A stretch of DNA of 64,000 bases from positions 8,355,431-8,419,430 of the forward strand of contig KK106981.1 in assembly GCA_000611775.1 (NCBI GenBank), in the 5' to 3' direction. The position numbers and the translations under genes are program-made. Numbering within the stretch: position 1 is the stretch's first letter; each line of letters starts with the position of its first letter. The notes under the pieces were generated by a model. The model did not search any database. It was not told where the DNA came from and saw only the letters and a program-made list of their open reading frames with translations. This document shows, in pieces, positions 59,820 through 64,000 of the stretch. The stretch is from Umbilicaria muhlenbergii (taxonomy: Eukaryota; Ascomycota; Lecanoromycetes; Umbilicariales; Umbilicariaceae).

Positions 59820-60085
59820 TGTTGCATGTGGAAAATCGTTCATCCGCCCCGCCCTGCAGCAGCCAATATATGCCCGTAGCAGGCATCATGCCTACATGCG
59901 CTCAGCCCGACTATAGGCGCTCGGTCAATGTAGGCGAGCACCGAGAAAGCCGATATGGGGGGTTATTTAATGTGCCCTGATTTCTATGAAGACTGCTTGC
60001 TTCTACACGTTCATTTATATCATTTGGGCGGTATTTAGCTAGATACAATACATCTATTTGGCCTCTATATCGCCCCATTGCAACA
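59820..60085 (+). repeat. LTR 3 (outer right), 266 bp
   Basis: It is almost identical to LTR 1 and is followed by the target duplication ACGAG at 60086-60090. Confidence 0.95.
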
Positions 60086-60203
60086 ACGAGGAGGAGCTTA
60101 ACCGAAAGACCTGACCTGAGGTGAAGCAGGGCAGGTAAACCTAAGTGGCAGTCCTCTCTGAAGAAACACCCCACCAATAACAACCACGTAATAAAGACAG
60201 TGA

Positions 60204-60357
60204 AAATCTCTCTGCTTGTGAGATATACAATTCTACGAGGCCTACACCTCCGCCATAGAGGATATTCTCAACGGAGCAAGTCTCACAAACATCCAGGCTC
60301 TCTTGGCCACTGAGCGAAAAGCTATCTATCCTTACCGTGCGCCCCGGGGGTTGTTCA
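60204..60357 (+). pseudogene. Orphan exon, possibly of a fungal transcription factor
   Basis: An open stretch reads LLVRYTFYEAYTSAIEDILN and then GASLTNIQALLATERKAIYP, ending at a good splice donor (AT/GTAAGC at about 60358). The pattern (FYxxA, then SLxxIQALL) resembles the middle homology region of Zn2Cys6 regulators. No start, no zinc cluster and no following exon is visible. It lies 118 bp from the LTR element. It is best treated as a gene remnant; the family call is weak. Confidence 0.4.
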
Positions 60358-60660
60358 TGTAAGCAATTGGGGATGTTGTTCTATAAGGACCCGATATCAG
60401 ACCTTAACCTTCCCAATAGCTTTAGAATGAGCATAGGTAACCGCGAGTGAATTAGAGTATAAACTGGTAGAAAGCTATTAGTAATTACGAAGACTGCTAG
60501 ACTGACCGAGTCCCTGCACTAAGATTTGTTAAATAGATTATAAGCATGAATAAGTCCCTCAAGACCGCAGTGAGTATGCTATGCTAGCCACTCACCCAAG
60601 AGATACAACCCGTGGACCCATCCCTTCGAGCTCTCGGCGTCTAAGACGTAGATAAACGAC

Positions 60661-61972
60661 TCAATACTCAAACTCCTCACCCACCAGCTGCTCACTTAGC
60701 TCCTACAATTTCAATGCCTGAGCCTTGTCCTTCGCATGCGGCGCGCAAGCTTAGTTGTCGATGTGACAGTCCTAGAGATAAGAGCCATTCTGGTCTGCAC
60801 GCAGTCAGTGAGTATTCAATCGATCCTCCAGAGAATCAGTACGGCTTACCGGCAATAGTAGGCTCAAAGCCGGCAATGATATGAGTTGCTGCACCTTGTG
60901 TGATATTCTTCCATATGAACATGGGATTCTCGAGCTCATTCGCACTGTCGTCGTACCACCCTGCGCCCACATCAGCAGGCGCTCATGCTCGATATCTAAC
61001 CATCCAACACTCTTAGCCATAGCCTTCATCTCGTCATCCGTAAGATTCCGCAAGAAATTCGTCCTAATACCCCCCGGATGAAGCACAAAAGACCGAAGTC
61101 CCCTCCTCCCCAGCTTCTCCGCCAACGCAACAGTAAACAGGCAATTTCCCGTCTTGCCCTGCCCGCAAGCCTTCCACCTATCGAAAGTCTTCTCCTCCTA
61201 ATCGAATCTCCCCCTCGTCAACTCAACTCAACTCGTCCCCACCCATAACCTCCAAAGGAAAGGCGCGACGGAAACAAACACCATCGAATCTCAAACCCAT
61301 GTTGCCCCTACCGAATCCCCTCCAACCCGTGCCCCGAACTCGACACGTTGACCACCCTTCCCCCCCTCTGCGGCCGCCATCACCCTCCCCATAACCAAAT
61401 TCGTGAGCAACCACTGCCCCACATAACCGACCGCGAACTGCGCCTCCAACCCATCCCGCGTCCTCGCGTACGGCGCGGCCATAACCCCCGCGTAATTAAT
61501 CAACACATCAACCGCCTCGGCATAGGCATTCACCTTGGCGGCCGCCTTTCGGATCTAGGATTGCGACGAGAGGTCTAGTTCGAGGAGGCGGATGGGGACG
61601 GAGGGCGAGGCGGGGTGGATGACAGTTTTGGTGGCGAGGCGGGGTGGATGACAGTTTTGGTGGCGAGGCGGGGTGGATGACAGTTTTGGTGGCGAGGCAT
61701 TTGGAGAGGGTGCGGCTGGCGAGGACGAGGAGGGCGGGGGCGTGGTAGGAGATGGCGAGGGCGGCTTGGGCGCCCAGACCGCCTTGGGTTACGCCGGTGA
61801 TGAGCACTGGAGGGGGAGGGGGGCGTGTGAATGGTGTATTGGGTGAAGATGCGCGGGGAGAGGGAGGGGGATAAGGGGGGGGGGTTGACGAACCTGTTTT
61901 GCCGGTGATTTCATTGGCGAGGGCTTGGGCGACTTCTTCGGAGGTTGTTGTTGTGGGGCCCCAGGGTAGCAT
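60661..61972 (-). pseudogene. Short-chain dehydrogenase/reductase (SDR) pseudogene
   Basis: The remains of one SDR gene can be followed from MLPWGPTTTTSEEVAQAL, over an intron, to the cofactor motif VLITGVTQGGLGAQ, INYAGVMAAPYART, LRSFVLHPGGIRTNF and a tail ADQNGSYL...DCHIDN...ACAPHAKDKAQALKL. Several in-frame stops interrupt it (after SSQS near 61555 and at least three in the tail near 60690-60770). The catalytic YxxxK place reads CGQGK, so the tyrosine is lost. A 29-bp unit is repeated three times near 61606-61698 and breaks the frame. Most of the stops fit C-to-T or G-to-A change. It lies beside the mutated LTR array, so repeat-directed mutation may have spilled over. The closest living relatives would be retinol dehydrogenase-like fungal SDRs. 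Confidence 0.85.
61606..61698. repeat. Three-copy 29-bp tandem repeat in the SDR pseudogene
   Basis: The unit GAGGCGGGGTGGATGACAG plus TTTTGGTGGC is repeated three times with no visible difference, which points to recent expansion. Confidence 0.9.
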
Positions 61973-64000
61973 GGTTGCGGTTTAGTTGGGCGCTTAAGCA
62001 AAGGGAGGGGGAGTGGTGTTGTGGGGGGTTTTCAAGAGATGGCAGGGAGATGATGTTTAGCTACAGGGGAGTAAAGCAGATGGGATTGATGGTGCTGTGG
62101 AATACAAGTGCGTGAGAAATAGTTTCAAATGAAGGTGATTCCTCCTCTTATATACGAGTAGACAAATCAGACATGAGAGGACCTGCATCGATCCGATCTC
62201 CATCGCGTCGATCCATAAGATAGTTACTCTTTTGGACCTTTCCTTCCTGTTGAAGATGCAGTCCCCCATGCGGAGGCGTGAGTAGCAACATGATTCAAGC
62301 CCAATTCTCAATCGTCGATGGACAGGGCAGGTACCCTGAGCGGCAGGGCCCATCTTGCATAACGTAATTCCGGACGCCATGCCGAATCAGGTGCCATGCC
62401 GAATTATTTCCAGGCTCTTGTAAGGGGATGGGTGTACGACGGTCGTCGTATAGGTGTTGAACGGGGTGTCGTAGGCAATATAGTCACGATAGGCCAGTGC
62501 AATGGTTATATGTCTTCTATTCAGTGGCAAAACTGATCACTGAGGAAGCAGGTTTCTGAACCTCCTTGTGAAGAGTTTTACTTGATGCCAAGGCGCTAGG
62601 CGCTGAGTCATCATATCTATATAATGTCGTACTATAGTGTCATACTATAGTGTTGTATTAGTGTTGTACTGTCATACTATTATATGGTGACCTTGACACA
62701 GCATTCCCCTTCTCATGACGCCGTCCTCAGAGTCAACTGACCGCTCATAAACTTCATTATGACATCATAACAGTTGAGGTTGTAAGGTGAGCGTGTTGAG
62801 CTTGTAAGATGATCACGCAGGACTGCACTAAAGTAAGGCTGATCACATGCCTCATTTAATTGTGATGATATCACGCTGGCAGTAAGCTTTCTTCATAACA
62901 TAAACATTGAAAATCACAATGTTTATTGTAAGTTCAAAACATCCCTTTTCTTGTGTTTCTTCTTCATTATTTTTATTATGACATGTCATCATACTTCTCA
63001 TGACTTTTTCACAGCTTGTTGAGTAACCTGATGACTTCATGACGTCATCCCTCATTGCAGAGGTGTTCACCTCATGAAGAGAGTGTCATGAAGCTTGCAG
63101 CTTACATCTCATTTGTGATGTCATACTTCCTGTCATACTTCATATGAATGCTAATATGATATATAGGCAATCAATACTTAAACTCTTGAACTCATGATCA
63201 TGAATAATGATGAAGACTCATCTTCATCAGGGAAGCCTGTTGAGCTTCAGGCTCAATGTGATGAGGAGGACTGAGTCAGAGTCAGTGAATGAAACTGTGA
63301 TGATTGACACCTTCAGAAAGAGATGAGGAAACAGAGTGATAAAATTGACTATTCAGCATCTGAAGAGGGTCAAGTGTTTATTTTTAAATGACATCTTCAG
63401 CAGCAGTTTCTGCTCTGTGTGATGTTATGATGATATCTTGCTGCTGACTCATGTGCAGCAGGCTCATCATCATGAGCATGTGATTTGAGAGAACCTCAGT
63501 CACATGTTGTTAAGTACTGCTCACTGTGATCCTTGTATAAAGGCTGAAGTTGATCACTGCTTTGTGTCAGACAGAGGAGCCTGCGTGCATTGCATATCAC
63601 TTCACAACTTTCATGAGCAATGCATGACAGAGTCTTTGATCATCACTGCTCTTGATTTTAAAAGCTCTGATGTTGTTGTCCTGATGCATGTTTATGATGA
63701 TCAGAGGGGTGACAGCACATTGTAAGTCTGCCTTTCTCAATTCTCTTTTGTTTTGTTTAGTATGACAAAGTGTCATACTTTATGTCATACTTTTGCATTG
63801 TTAATTAGTCATAACATTCAACAACTGATCATCAGATTCTCATGCTGCTGTCTTTTATCAGTCATTATCAGCATTCTTCACATCTTCTGCAGCTACTCCT
63901 CAACATGAGTCTCATGACATTCATAATGAGGTAATTAATGTTAATTCAGTAATTCTGAGAAGCTCATTTAAGCTCTTGCTGTCTTGCTGAAAAGCACTGC
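61973..64000. repeat. Spacer passing into CpG-depleted repeat DNA
   Basis: From 61973 to about 62500 the sequence is ordinary intergenic DNA. A patch of GTCATACTATAGT words lies at about 62625-62690. From there to the end CpG almost disappears and TGATGA/TCATCA words dominate, as at the left edge of the window. The short open frames have no domain. It is probably the edge of another decayed transposon island. Confidence 0.6.

Larger units (their letters stand above)
46940..60085 (+). mobile_element. Ty1/Copia LTR retrotransposon fossil, three-LTR tandem array with nested insertions
   Basis: Three LTRs of 266 bp (46940, 53118, 59820) enclose two internal units, and ACGAG lies on both outer sides as a 5-bp target duplication. 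The order of parts marks Ty1/Copia: a Gag-like region with a CCHC zinc knuckle (about 48200), integrase-like remains, reverse transcriptase (for example about 51490-51690 and 58190-58380) and RNase H (about 52540-52800 and 59245-59500). The first unit begins with an intact-looking 5' segment up to 48333, then two short foreign repeats, then a mutated copy that starts again in Gag. The second unit carries a nested hAT-like element. The coding regions are broken in very many places and the element is a fossil. The outer LTRs differ at only about two of 266 positions, which suggests recent activity or sequence exchange at the edges. Confidence 0.92.

Overview
This window comes from a filamentous ascomycete (Pezizomycotina). 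The signs are many short (about 40-110 nt) GT-AG introns, a HET-domain gene, a highly reducing polyketide synthase (HR-PKS), LysM and class V chitinase genes, an FSH1-type hydrolase, a fungal rhodopsin-domain membrane protein and an LTR retrotransposon carrying mutation that looks like repeat-induced point mutation (RIP). I cannot name the species. All gene models, splice sites and family calls were read by eye from the sequence; no search was run. Several open frames begin with GTG or TTG, so I moved the start to the first in-frame ATG.

Layout. 1-2900: decayed CpG-poor repeat DNA with a minisatellite. 3209-9268: a HET-domain gene, a small secreted Cys-rich protein gene and a large membrane-protein gene. 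11231-12190: a conserved-looking unknown gene. 12406-21974: a divergent pair, a seven-LysM secreted protein and a 1773-residue chitinase with hevein-type chitin-binding domains. 22673-22935: an orphan piece of 28S rRNA on the minus strand. 23327-44142: a probable polyketide gene cluster. 44940-46243: a decayed DNA element with about 84-bp inverted ends. 46940-60085: a fossil Ty1/Copia array with three LTRs, holding a nested hAT-like element filled with a 13-bp satellite. 60204-61972: broken host genes, including a short-chain dehydrogenase pseudogene. 62400-64000: CpG-poor repeat DNA again.

The proposed cluster holds an intact-looking HR-PKS (KS-AT-DH-MT-ER-KR-ACP, 2622 residues) with no release domain; a divergent FSH1/LovG-type hydrolase that could release its product; a 7-TM rhodopsin-domain protein; a stand-alone adenylating enzyme; an alpha/beta hydrolase of the AKT2 type ending in the peroxisomal signal AKL; a small secreted protein; and a cytochrome b5-acyl-CoA dehydrogenase fusion. 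A reasonable reading is a methyl-branched, reduced acyl chain that is released, activated and then trimmed or desaturated, partly in peroxisomes. The product is unknown and no intact pathway regulator is visible.

The repeat half is informative too. The outer LTRs of the Copia array are nearly identical and share a 5-bp target duplication, while the middle LTR and most of the interior are heavily mutated. The mutations fall mostly at CpG and in C/G runs and largely spare CpA, unlike classical Neurospora-type RIP.
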